64,000 nt of DNA from Pandoraea capi. GTDB taxonomy: Bacteria > Pseudomonadota > Gammaproteobacteria > Burkholderiales > Burkholderiaceae. The notes under the pieces are model-generated. The model saw only the letters and a list, made by a program, of their open reading frames with translations. It did not search any database and had not been told where the DNA came from. Location: assembly GCF_902459735.1 (NCBI RefSeq), contig NZ_CABPRV010000003.1:124001-188000 (forward strand), in the 5' to 3' direction. The position numbers were made by a program, and so were the translations under genes. This document shows positions 8,361 through 17,800 of the stretch, piece by piece. Numbering within the stretch: the first letter of the stretch is position 1; each line of letters starts with the position of its first letter.

Positions 8361-10121
8361 CTACTGCGGCATCTCTTCTTCGGATTCGACGTCGGGAGCG
8401 TGTGCACTGTCACCGCTGTCCGACGCGTCGCCGCCGATCACGCTGATCTCGAACAGCGGCTTGCCCGCGAGCGAGCGAACGTCGGGATCTTCAGGATAGG
8501 TCTTGAGCAACGGCAGGATGACCGAACCGCCGATCACGTTGCGGCGGCTGTTATCCGCCGGTGACAGTCCCCACACGTTTTGATAAGTCATCGGCACGCT
8601 CGCCGTCTCGTCGCCCCCGGCAGGCGTGGCTCGGGTGGCATTACCGAGATACAACATGATGTGACCGTTGATGTGGATGAGCGTCATGAGCGGACGTCCC
8701 CGCTCGGCCAGCACACGCAATCGCGTATCGATATCGGCATGGCGCAGATCGGTGCGTTTGCCCGCCCGCAGTTGATCGGACGAGTGACGCGGCAGCCATA
8801 CGCCGAACGGCGCGAAGAGGCTGCGTGTCTCGGCGGAGCAATCGTTGTAGAACAGCGTGTTGCCCCAGCCATACGGGTGCCCGATCTGTTGCTTCATCAC
8901 CTGCGCCATGTGCCGGGGCGTCAGCGTCCACGGCATCGGCACGAGGGCCGAGGCGTCGAGCGCGGTCATACGGATCTGCGCGCGACGCTGGGCGTCGGCC
9001 ACGGGGATCATTGCGAATTGACGTCCGTCGCGAGACCGTGTCATGGGCAGCACCGTACCGATCGGGGCGAACGTCCGGTAGATGGCGTTCGTCGTGCCCG
9101 GTACGGTGTCGGCCAGCGGCACGTCGCCTTGCACGATGGCGCCCAGCTCGCGCTGCGCGGCCGCGCGCCAGGTGGCGACGAAACGCTCGTCGACAGATGC
9201 CACCGTGCGAGCTTCGACCCATCCGATCAGATCCGGGGAATAGACGAGCAGCCACGCGCCGTCGTTGCTGCGCGCCAGCGCGTAGACCGGCGTGCCGGGG
9301 CGCAACGCGGAGTCTTGCAGGGCGTCGAACGGATAACCCTCGCCCGCTTCCCGGAAATCGTAGAACGCGGGGTCGCGGGTCGGCAGCAGGCGCACCAGCG
9401 CGTTATCGACGGTGATGCCGCGCCGTCGCGGGTCGTAAGCCCAGCTTGCGTGATCGGCGTCGAGTTGGGCGAGCGCCATGTTCGTTTCGATGGCGCGGGC
9501 CCATGCCGGGGTATGCGGCTGGAAGTTCTCGCCGTACGTCTTGCGCACGCCCGGACGGTTATTGTCGAAGCGTCGCGCGCGGCGGGCCTGCGAGTCGGCG
9601 ATCTGCGATGCACCAGCGGCGTTGAGCAGTGACGTCGACAGCCATGCACCGTTCCACGGTGACGGATCGCGTGGCGCGGTGCCGAAGTATCGCGCGCGGA
9701 AGGCCGCGAATCGCTTCGCCTGCTCCTGTGCGGAAAGTAGCGGTTGATCGTAGTTGGGCGCGTCGGGCCGGATCCAGCGATCGACGTCCTGATCGTAGTG
9801 CTCGATGGGGAAACGGCTGACGTTATAGCGCGTGGCCGGGGCGGCCGTCGCCGATGGATGCAACGTCGATGAAGACGTCGAAGTCGTCGATGACGATTCG
9901 GGGCTACTCGCACACGCCGTGAGGATGACGAGCGGCAGGAGGACGGCGAGGCGCGTCCTGCGTTGCGGCGTGAGTGAAGTCCGGCGGGTATGCGCCGAGC
10001 CCCGCGCGAGGGGGAGCGAGACGTCTGCCGGACGGGCTGACTGAGCGCAGACCGAAGCATTTGCCAAAGCCAGAGCGGCGATGTACTGCATCGCGTCGCG
10101 CACCGCGTGAATTGCGCCCAT
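8361..10121 (-). CDS. Lipoprotein with SH3b and NlpC/P60 peptidase domains
   Basis: 586 residues from the most upstream ATG (10121); a later ATG at 10091 is also possible. A lipobox (LVILTAC) places the lipidated Cys near residue 70, leaving an unusually long N-terminal region. Then come a Ser/Thr linker, an N-terminal NLPC_P60-stabilising region (about 100-270: YFGTAPRDPSPWNGAW, RKTYGENFQPHTPAWARAIE), an SH3b1-type domain (PVYALARSNDGAWLLVYSPD, LIGWVEARTVA) and an NlpC/P60 domain. The latter has GHPYGWGNTLFYNDCSAETR with the nucleophilic Cys, and LIHINGHIMLYLG with the catalytic His. It should cleave peptide stems of peptidoglycan in the periplasm. The gene converges on the DadA-like gene. 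Confidence 0.88.
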   Translation of the reverse strand: MGAIHAVRDAMQYIAALALANASVCAQSARPADVSLPLARGSAHTRRTSLTPQRRTRLAVLLPLVILTACASSPESSSTTSTSSSTLHPSATAAPATRYNVSRFPIEHYDQDVDRWIRPDAPNYDQPLLSAQEQAKRFAAFRARYFGTAPRDPSPWNGAWLSTSLLNAAGASQIADSQARRARRFDNNRPGVRKTYGENFQPHTPAWARAIETNMALAQLDADHASWAYDPRRRGITVDNALVRLLPTRDPAFYDFREAGEGYPFDALQDSALRPGTPVYALARSNDGAWLLVYSPDLIGWVEARTVASVDERFVATWRAAAQRELGAIVQGDVPLADTVPGTTNAIYRTFAPIGTVLPMTRSRDGRQFAMIPVADAQRRAQIRMTALDASALVPMPWTLTPRHMAQVMKQQIGHPYGWGNTLFYNDCSAETRSLFAPFGVWLPRHSSDQLRAGKRTDLRHADIDTRLRVLAERGRPLMTLIHINGHIMLYLGNATRATPAGGDETASVPMTYQNVWGLSPADNSRRNVIGGSVILPLLKTYPEDPDVRSLAGKPLFEISVIGGDASDSGDSAHAPDVESEEEMPQ

Positions 10122-10263
10122 GTCGTGCGTGAGAGAGCTGGAATCCCGCCATGCTACTCCATCCGTTTACGTCGACAAGGGCGCGATGCCGGGCCGATTC
10201 CCAATATTCCCAATACGACCCGGCGCTTCGCGTTACAGCTTCGCGTTACGGCTTCTGGCGCGC

Positions 10264-12795
10264 TTACCAGCGTGCCGTAATACTGCCGATCACGGTGCGT
10301 CCCGTGCCGTAGTAGCACTGCACGGTGGTGTTGCAGCCTGCTACGTAGGTACGGTCGAACAGGTTGCTCGCGTTCAGTTGCAGACGCCAGCGCCAGCCGA
10401 TGTCGGCGTGCAGCGAGGCGTCGACGAGCGTCACGCTCGCCACCGAGAAGGAGTTCGCCGAGTCGCCGGCCGTCTGCCCCAGATAGCGGATGCCTGCGCC
10501 CGCGCCGAGCTTGGCATCGCCCACGCTGCCGAAGTTGTAGTCGGCCCACAGCGACGCCATGTTGCGCGGCACGCCATACGGACGCTTGCCCAGATCGGCG
10601 TTGTTGCTGCGGGTGACTTCCACGTCCTGATAGGTGTAGCTCGCGACCATGTTCAGACGCGACGTCAGGCTCATGCGAGCTTCGAGTTCCACGCCGCGCG
10701 AACGCACTTCACCCGTCTGGATGGTGTTGCGCGTGTTGGCCGGATCGGCGGTCGAGACATTTTGCTGCGTCAGGTTGAAGAGCGACGCCGTGAAGAGTGC
10801 GGCGGTATTCACGGGCTGATACTTCAGGCCGATCTCGTACTGCTGACCGGTCGTGGGTTGCAGCGGCGTGCCCGCGAGGTTCGTCGACAGGGTGGGCAGG
10901 AACGACGTCGAATAGCTGAAGTACGGCGACAGGCCGATGGCCGATTCGTACAGCAGACCGGCGCGCCACGTGAACTTGTTCGGCGTTTGCTCGACCGACG
11001 TTTTTGCGATGTTGTTGTCCGTCGTCGACCACGTGAAGTCCTCGCGTGCGCCGAGCGTGAGATACCAGCGATCCCAGCGCATCTGATCCTGCAAGTACAG
11101 GCCGAGCTGCGTCTGTGTCTGGTCGGTGCTGGTCGTCGGATTGGCAGGCAGTACGCCCTTCACGCCGTAGACGGGCGCGTAGAGATCGAGCGACGGTGCG
11201 GTGCCCGTCCATACGCGGTTGAGGAAGCGTTGCGTCTGGAAGTCCACGCCGCCGACCACCTTGTGCGCGACGGGGCCGGTCGTCGTGTCGTACTGCACGT
11301 TGTTGTCGAGCTGCCAGCCGTTCAGGATCGGCTCGGCCTGATACGCGGTGCGTTGATACGTGCGTTGGTCGGCCAGCAGCGCGGTGCCGTAGATCGACTT
11401 GTAGTCGAGATCCATGTGCGTGAAGCGGGCCGTCGAGCGAATTTGCAGCGCGTCGTTCACGCGGTGTTCGAACCGGTAGCCGGTCGCGACCTGCGTCTTG
11501 CGGTAGCGGTCGAACGACGGGTCGCCGGTCAGCAAATCGCGGTCGATGCGACCCCAGCGCGACGGATTCACCATGCCGAGCGCCGGGCCGTAACTGACTG
11601 ACGACCCCATGTTGTCCTGCGTGTAGTTGACGAACCACGTGAAGCTGGTGCGCGCGTTCGGGCGCCACGTGATCGACGGCTGGAGCATGATGCGATCGTC
11701 GCTGACGTTGTCCGTCTGCGCATTCGACATGCGGCCGAGACCGGTGATGCGGTACAGCAGCGTGCCGTCTTCGTTGGCCGGACCCGTCATGTCGACGCGA
11801 AGCTGCCGACGGTCGAACGTGCCGTAGTCGATGCCGATCTCGCGATACGGCTCGGCGCTCGGCGCCTTGCTTACGAGATTGACGAGGCCGCCCAGGTTGC
11901 CCGCGCCGTAGAGGATCGAGCTGGGGCCGCGCAGCACTTCCACACGCTCCAGGGTGTACGGGTCGACGCGCACGGCGGCGTAGCTGCCGGGACGGTTGGC
12001 GATCTGCGGCAGACGCAGGCCGTCCCAATAGACGTCGGCGTTGAAGCCGCGAATGTAGAACCAGTCGGCGCGGGTGTCGCTGCCGTAGGGATCGGCGTTG
12101 ATGCCGGCGGCGTACTTGAGGGCGTCGGTCACCGTCTGCACGGCCTGATCGTTCATCTGATCGCGCGGGATCACGCTGATCGACTGCGACGTCTGCATGA
12201 TCGACGTGTCCGACTTCGTTGCCGTGTCGCTGCGTGTCGCGACATAGCCGACGACCGGGCCGCGGGCGACGTCGCGCTCGGCGCGTGCGTTGACGTCCGT
12301 TTGCGGCAGCGCGACGGCCGGACCTGCGGCGGCGCCGGTGGCGTTCGGGCCGGGCGCGACGATGTAGCCGCCGTTGGGCTGGCCGGTCGCTTGCAGGCCG
12401 GTGCCTTCGATCAGCATCGCCAGGGCGAGCGTGGGTGTGTATGTGCCGGACACGCCTGCCGTGCGTTTGTCGGCGATCTGGGCGGCGTCGTACGAAATCA
12501 TCAGGCCGGTTTGCTGCGCAAACGCGACCAGCCCTTGTTGCAGTGAGCCCGCAGGGATGTGCAGCGACTGTGCGGCACGCGCGGTCGTTGCGGGGGATGC
12601 CGTCTGCGCGTGGGCATTCGACGCGGTGAGTGCACTGACAGCCGTGGCGGCAGCAATGGCGCTCAGAGCGAACAGCGTACCGGTCGCCAGCGTGACGGCG
12701 CGCTGGGTGACGTGTCGGGCGAGGGCGGTTTCAGCACGGGCGAACGTGCGGACACGTGCGGCACGCAGGGGCGTGGGGCTGACGTGAGAAGACAT
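10264..12795 (-). CDS. TonB-dependent siderophore receptor with signalling domain
   Basis: 843 residues. A long signal sequence ends near SNAHAQ, followed by an STN signalling domain (SLHIPAGSLQQGLVAFAQQT, then TYTPTLALAMLIEGTGLQAT) that would contact the FecR partner. Then come the plug (SISVIPRDQMNDQAVQTVTD, then VEVLRGPSSILYGAGNLGGL) and a 22-strand barrel with the TonB-box region before the plug and a terminal aromatic residue (SITARW). This places it in the FpvA/FoxA/FecA-like group of transducer receptors. The start at 12795 is chosen because AAGGA lies ten bases upstream; an ATG at 12822 would also be in frame. It is transcribed after fecI and fecR, so the cognate siderophore should induce it. 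Confidence 0.95.
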   Translation of the reverse strand: MSSHVSPTPLRAARVRTFARAETALARHVTQRAVTLATGTLFALSAIAAATAVSALTASNAHAQTASPATTARAAQSLHIPAGSLQQGLVAFAQQTGLMISYDAAQIADKRTAGVSGTYTPTLALAMLIEGTGLQATGQPNGGYIVAPGPNATGAAAGPAVALPQTDVNARAERDVARGPVVGYVATRSDTATKSDTSIMQTSQSISVIPRDQMNDQAVQTVTDALKYAAGINADPYGSDTRADWFYIRGFNADVYWDGLRLPQIANRPGSYAAVRVDPYTLERVEVLRGPSSILYGAGNLGGLVNLVSKAPSAEPYREIGIDYGTFDRRQLRVDMTGPANEDGTLLYRITGLGRMSNAQTDNVSDDRIMLQPSITWRPNARTSFTWFVNYTQDNMGSSVSYGPALGMVNPSRWGRIDRDLLTGDPSFDRYRKTQVATGYRFEHRVNDALQIRSTARFTHMDLDYKSIYGTALLADQRTYQRTAYQAEPILNGWQLDNNVQYDTTTGPVAHKVVGGVDFQTQRFLNRVWTGTAPSLDLYAPVYGVKGVLPANPTTSTDQTQTQLGLYLQDQMRWDRWYLTLGAREDFTWSTTDNNIAKTSVEQTPNKFTWRAGLLYESAIGLSPYFSYSTSFLPTLSTNLAGTPLQPTTGQQYEIGLKYQPVNTAALFTASLFNLTQQNVSTADPANTRNTIQTGEVRSRGVELEARMSLTSRLNMVASYTYQDVEVTRSNNADLGKRPYGVPRNMASLWADYNFGSVGDAKLGAGAGIRYLGQTAGDSANSFSVASVTLVDASLHADIGWRWRLQLNASNLFDRTYVAGCNTTVQCYYGTGRTVIGSITARW

Positions 12796-12841
12796 GACGG
12801 CGGATTCCTTTCGTTGGCGCATCGAAACATCGAAATCGAAA

Positions 12842-12865
12842 CGGGGCTTTCCTGTCTATGCCCCG
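12842..12865 (-). other. Hairpin in the receptor 5' leader
   Basis: CGGGGC (12842-12847) and GCCCCG (12860-12865) can pair across 12 bases, between the end of fecR and the receptor start. It could stabilise or attenuate the receptor mRNA; no further evidence. Confidence 0.3.
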
Positions 12866-12946
12866 CGAGATTCGAAAACCCCTCATCCGACGTCAAAATA
12901 TTTTTGGACGGTGTGCCGCAGGCGGCGCTGGCGACGCCGTGGTGCT

Positions 12947-14038
12947 TCAGGTATGCGTGCGGTCGCCGCCGACGGCGCGCAATGTGGGTGGGCTGTCCGA
13001 CGATTTGCCGGAGCGTGTGCCGGAAGGGTTGCCGGGCTGTACGCGCACGAACCAGCGGGTGAAGCGCTGGACCTCGACGGGTAACGCGCGCGAGAGCATG
13101 TCGAGCACGCGGTCGGTGTCGTCGACCGGATAGATGCCCGAGACGCGCAGGTTCGCGATGTCGGGCGCGCAGCCGAGGTGGCCGCGTCGGTAGCGGCCGA
13201 GTTCCGCGAGGAAGTCGCCGAGCGGCATCGCGTGGACGATGAGCATGCCTTGCGTCCACGCCGCCGCGGCGTTGGCGATGGCGACGTCGTCGAAGCGCGA
13301 GCGCACGGCGGCGGCGTCGAAGGTCGCGCCTTGCCCGGCGGTGAGGATCGTCGCGCCGTTGGCCATATTTCCAACGTTGGCGGGAGCGACACGCACCGCA
13401 CCTTCGAGGACCGCGACGGCGGCGCTGCCCTCGTGCTGGCGCACGGTGAAGCGCGTGCCGAGTGCCTGGAGGCTGCCTTGCGCGGTATCGACGAAGAACG
13501 GGCGATGGCCGTGATCGGCATCGGCGCCGGTCGTGATGGCGATTTCCCCGCGCACGAGGCGCAGGCGTCGCACGTCCTGCGAGACATGCACGTCGACGGC
13601 GGAATCGGTGTTGAGCGCGAGCACGGTGCCGTCCGCCAGTTGCACGGTGCGGCGCTCGCCGACTCCTGTGCTGAAGTCCGCACGCCATGCCCTTACGGCG
13701 TTCGAGTCGCCGACGGACCAGACGGCCCCGGTCACCCCCGCGACGGCGAGCAGGCCGAGTACGCGCCGACGTCCCTGATTCGCTCGCGTGCGCACGAGCG
13801 TGGTGTGCGCGACGAGCGGTGGAATGGTTCGCAAATGCGTGCCGAAGTCGACGAGGCGCTGCCAGGCGAGCGCGTGCCGCGCGTCGGCGTCGTGCCACTG
13901 TTGCCAGGCGGCTTGCGCGTTGGCGTCGGTCGTCGCTTGCAAGCGGACGAACCATTCCGTGGCTGCCAGCGTGATCGCCTCGGGCAGCAGGGATGCCGCT
14001 GGGGCGGCGCCATGAGCGGACGGCGGGCGCAGGCTCAT
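12947..14038 (-). CDS. FecR-type anti-sigma factor / sigma regulator
   Basis: 363 residues. The N-terminal cytoplasmic DUF4880 region (ITLAATEWFVRLQATTDANA, then WQQWHDADARHALAWQRL) binds the sigma factor. A transmembrane segment (VLGLLAVAGVTGAVWSVG) lies near residues 92-110, followed by the periplasmic FecR domain (TGVGERRTVQLADGTVLALN, VRRLRLVRGEIAITTG) and a C-terminal secretin/TonB short-N-like region that would read the receptor. The ATG overlaps the fecI stop codon by four bases. Together with the receptor this is a classical cell-surface signalling system. Confidence 0.94.
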   Translation of the reverse strand: MSLRPPSAHGAAPAASLLPEAITLAATEWFVRLQATTDANAQAAWQQWHDADARHALAWQRLVDFGTHLRTIPPLVAHTTLVRTRANQGRRRVLGLLAVAGVTGAVWSVGDSNAVRAWRADFSTGVGERRTVQLADGTVLALNTDSAVDVHVSQDVRRLRLVRGEIAITTGADADHGHRPFFVDTAQGSLQALGTRFTVRQHEGSAAVAVLEGAVRVAPANVGNMANGATILTAGQGATFDAAAVRSRFDDVAIANAAAAWTQGMLIVHAMPLGDFLAELGRYRRGHLGCAPDIANLRVSGIYPVDDTDRVLDMLSRALPVEVQRFTRWFVRVQPGNPSGTRSGKSSDSPPTLRAVGGDRTHT

Positions 14039-14571
14039 GCGTGCGTCCCTCCGAAGCAGCAGGCGTGGAGCGCCTTGACGATGTGACGTTGCACGGTGGC
14101 GATGGAGATGCCGAGGGTCTCGGCGATCTCGCGTTGGGCGAGGCCGTCGAGTTGCGACATGAGAAAGACGCGGCGTACGACCGGCGGCAGGCCGTCGAGG
14201 CGCCGGTCGATGTCGATGAGTGTCTGGAGCAGGATCGCGCGGGCTTCGGGGTCGGGGGCTACCGCCTCGGGCTGGGCGGAGAGCGCTTCGAGATAGGCCG
14301 CTTCGATCTTGCGATGCCGATGCAGATTGGCGACGAGCCCCTGCGCGACGACGGTGAGGAAGGCGCGGGGTTCACGCGGGCAGACGGGGGTGTCCTTGCT
14401 GAGCAGACGCACAAAGGTGTCGTGCGCGAGGTCGGCGGCGTCGCCGTGGTTGCCGAGCTTGCGATGCAGCCAGTTGCGCAACCAGCCGTGGTGATCGTGA
14501 TAGAGCGCAGCCACGCCGGACGCGTCGGCGCGTGCGTAGTCCTGGCGTCCCCCGTTGTCGTCACGCATCAT
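14035..14571 (-). CDS. FecI-type ECF RNA polymerase sigma factor
   Basis: 178 residues from the ATG at 14571 (another ATG follows immediately; a GTG at 14607 would add 12 residues). Region 2 is seen as LYHDHHGWLRNWLHRKLGNH, DAADLAHDTFVRLL and PRAFLTVVAQGLVANLHRHR. Region 4 is seen as LDGLPPVVRRVFLMSQLDGL with the helix-turn-helix AQREIAETLGISIATVQRHI. The sequence is of the iron-starvation class (PvdS/FecI-like). It should direct transcription of the TonB-dependent receptor when the siderophore is bound. A strong Fur box lies upstream, so iron represses the operon. Confidence 0.94.
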   Translation of the reverse strand: MMRDDNGGRQDYARADASGVAALYHDHHGWLRNWLHRKLGNHGDAADLAHDTFVRLLSKDTPVCPREPRAFLTVVAQGLVANLHRHRKIEAAYLEALSAQPEAVAPDPEARAILLQTLIDIDRRLDGLPPVVRRVFLMSQLDGLAQREIAETLGISIATVQRHIVKALHACCFGGTHA

Positions 14572-14626
14572 GGTTTTGGCTCGGCTGCATGTACCTGCAA
14601 CCGTCACTGATCTAGCAGCTTTTGAG

Positions 14627-14645
14627 GTTAATGATAATCATTCGC
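14627..14645 (-). promoter_or_regulatory. Fur box upstream of fecI
   Basis: GTTAATGATAATCATTCGC matches the 19-bp Fur consensus GATAATGATAATCATTATC at 16 of 19 positions, with the palindromic core intact. It lies about 55-75 bp before the fecI start codon, a normal place for iron repression of a FecI-type operon. Confidence 0.85.
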
Positions 14646-14758
14646 ATCATATCACGACCTGTCGCATGACTTGTCGCGCGGTGACGGATAGAAGGCAAAT
14701 TAGTGGTTTGGGGTGTTCTCCGAATTAAGACCACCGTCAACGCGGGAATCGCTTGGTG

Positions 14759-14774
14759 CTGTACAAATGTACAG
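14759..14774 (+). promoter_or_regulatory. LexA (SOS) box upstream of the tandem uvrA
   Basis: CTGTACAAATGTACAG fits the LexA consensus CTGT-N8-ACAG and is a full palindrome around its centre. With flanks it resembles the E. coli consensus closely (TG before, TA after). It lies 114 bp before the GTG start of the uvrA-like gene, so DNA damage probably induces that gene. Confidence 0.8.
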
Positions 14775-14887
14775 TACAATCCCAGCGTGCCGGGCGACGC
14801 ATGGATGCTGCCAGCGACTGTCGTATCGGCCTGATAGAGTAGTTACCCCAAAGCGCGCATGCGCTCTCTCGTCTGCCCAGAGACCAA

Positions 14888-17800
14888 GTGGATAAGCCTT
14901 CCTCGAAACCCGTCCCGTCGGCCAGCCACGCCATCCGTATTCGTGGCGCCCGCCAGCACAACCTCAAGAACCTCGACGTCGATCTCCAGACCGGTGAGAT
15001 GACCGTCGTGACCGGTCCGTCCGGTTCCGGCAAGTCGAGCCTGGTGTTCGACACGCTGTTCGCCGAAGGCCAGCGGCGCTATGTCGAGACCTTCAGTGCC
15101 TATGCCCGGCAGTTCCTGGACCGCATGGATCGTCCCCAGGTCGATCATGTGGAAGGCGTGCCGCCCGCCATCGCCATCGATCAGACCAACCCCGTGCGCA
15201 GCTCGCGCTCGACGGTCGGCACGATGACCGAACTCAACGACCACCTCAAGCTGCTCTTCGCCCGTGCGGCGGCGCTGTTCGATCGCGAAACCGCGCAGCC
15301 GGTGCGTCACGACACGCCCGAAACGATCTACGCCGATCTCATGGCGCGCACCGCGCAGAACGATCCGCGTCTGGTCGTCACGTTCCCGGTCGAATTGCCC
15401 GGCAGTGTCACGCCCGACGAGGTCGAGCAATGGCTCTCGGCGTCCGGCTACACGCGCGTGCAGGCCGAGCGCGAAATCACCACCGCCGAGGGCACGCGCA
15501 AGGTGCTCGACGTCGTGGCCGATCGCTTCCGCCTGCAGAACACCGAGAAGGCGCGCGCGATGGAAGCCATCGAGTCGTCGCTCAAACGTGGTCGCGCTCG
15601 CGTGAACGTCTACGTGCTTGCCGAGGCCGGCGAGCCGGAAATCTGGCGCTACTCGCAAGACCTGCACTGCCCGGACAGCGATCTGCACTACGCCGATCCG
15701 CAACCGGCGCTCTTCTCTTTCAACTCGGCCTACGGCGCGTGCGAAGCGTGTCGCGGCTTCGGCCGCGTGATCGGTGTCGATCTCGGGCTGGTAATTCCGG
15801 ACGAGCGCAAGACGCTGCGCGGTGGCGCCATCAAGACCATCCAGACGCCGGCGTGGAAGGAGATTCAGGAGGACTTGCTGGAGTACTCGGGCAAGGCCGG
15901 CATCCCCCGCGATACGCCTTGGTCGAAGCTGTCGCCAGAGCATCGCGAGTGGGTCATCGAAGGCGATCCCGACTGGCAGGGCGAGTGGAACAAGCAGTGG
16001 TACGGCATTCGCCGCTTTTTCGGCTATCTGGAGTCGAAAGCGTACAAGATGCACATCCGCGTGCTGCTCTCGAAGTACCGCAGCTACACCACGTGCGAAA
16101 CCTGCGGCGGTGCGCGTCTGAAGACGGAAGGCCTGCTGTGGCGGCTCGGCTCGAAAGAGAACGCCGACGCCGTGCTGTCGCCCGCCCAGCGCTTCATGCC
16201 GCGTGGCGTGTCGTGGTCGCGCGAGCAGCTCGAAGCGCTGCCCGGCCTGACCATGCACGATCTGATGCTCATGCCGATCACGCGGGTGCGTCAGTTCTTC
16301 GATTCGCTCACGTTCCCCTCCAGCCTGCTCGACGACGCGCTCAAGCTCCTGCAGGAAGAGGTCGGTACGCGTCTGAAGTATCTGTGCGATGTCGGCATCG
16401 GTTACCTCACGCTCGATCGTCAGAGCCGCACGCTCTCGGGCGGTGAGGTGCAACGTATCAACCTGACGACGGCGCTCGGCACGTCGCTCGTCAACACGCT
16501 CTTTGTGCTCGATGAGCCGAGTATCGGCCTGCATCCGCGCGATATGGACCGCATCGTGGCGGCCATGCATCGCCTGCGCGACGCCGGTAACACGCTGGTC
16601 GTCGTGGAGCACGATCCGGCGGTGATGCTCGCCGCCGACCGTGTCATCGACATGGGGCCGGGACCGGGCGAGCGCGGCGGTCAGATCGTGTTCGACGGCA
16701 CGCCGGAGGAAGTGCGGCGCGCCGACACGCTGACCGGCAGCTACCTCGGTGGACGCAAGCACGTGGCGAATGCGTCGAACTGGCGGGCGCGCCCGGTGGA
16801 CGACGCCACGCCGCGCCTGACCGTGACCGGCGCGCGCGAGCACAACCTCAAGCATGTCAACGTCGACATTCCGCTCGGACGCCTCGTGTGCGTGACCGGC
16901 GTATCCGGCTCGGGCAAATCGACGCTGGTGCAGGACATTCTGAGCCCGGCGCTGGCGCGTCACTTCGGTGATCCGACCGAGGCGCCCGGTGCACACGACG
17001 AGTTAATCGGCGCCGAACAACTGTCGGGCGTGGTGTTCGTCGATCAGTCCCCCATCGGCAAAACGGCACGTTCGAACCCGGCGAGCTATGTCGGGGCGTT
17101 CGACGAGATCCGCAAACTCTTTGCCGCAGAACCGGTGGCGCTGCAACGCGGCTACAACGCCAGCACGTTCAGCTTCAACTCCGGCAACGGCCGCTGCCCG
17201 ACGTGCGGCGGTTCCGGCTTCGAACACGTGGAGATGCAGTTCCTGAGCGACGTGTATCTGCGTTGCCCGGATTGCGACGGCAAGCGTTACCGCGCCGAAG
17301 TGCTCGACGTGAAGATCCAGCGCGCGGTCCCGGGCGAAGCGATGCGTGAACTGAGCGTGTCGGATGTGCTCGAACTCACTGTCAACGAAGCCGTCAAGCT
17401 GTTCTCGTCGGATCGCGACGTGCTGCGCGTGTTGCAGCCGATCGTGGACGTCGGTCTGGAATACGTGAAGCTCGGCCAGCCGGTGCCCACGCTCTCGGGC
17501 GGTGAAGCGCAACGTCTGAAGCTTGCGGGTTTCCTCGCGGAAGCGGCGCAGAAGAAGACGGCCAGCGGCCAGAAGGTCGCACATCGCGGCCGTCTCTTCA
17601 TCTTCGACGAGCCGACGACCGGCCTGCACTTCGACGATATCGCGAAGCTCATGCGTGCGTTCGGCAAGTTGCTCGACGGCGGCAACTCGCTGCTCGTCAT
17701 CGAACACAACCTGGACGTGGTGCGCGCCGCAGACTGGATCATCGACCTGGGGCCGGAAGGCGGCGAGGGCGGTGGCGAAGTGCTGTGCGCCGGCACGCTG

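Larger units (their letters stand above)
14572..14887. other. Intergenic region fecI / uvrA-like
   Basis: 316 bp between divergent genes. It contains the Fur box (14627-14645) on the fecI side and the LexA box (14759-14774) on the uvrA side, and no gene. Confidence 0.7.

Noticed and set aside
10120-11601. 493-codon open frame on the plus strand
   Set aside because: Antisense of the TonB-dependent receptor; no protein-like motifs.
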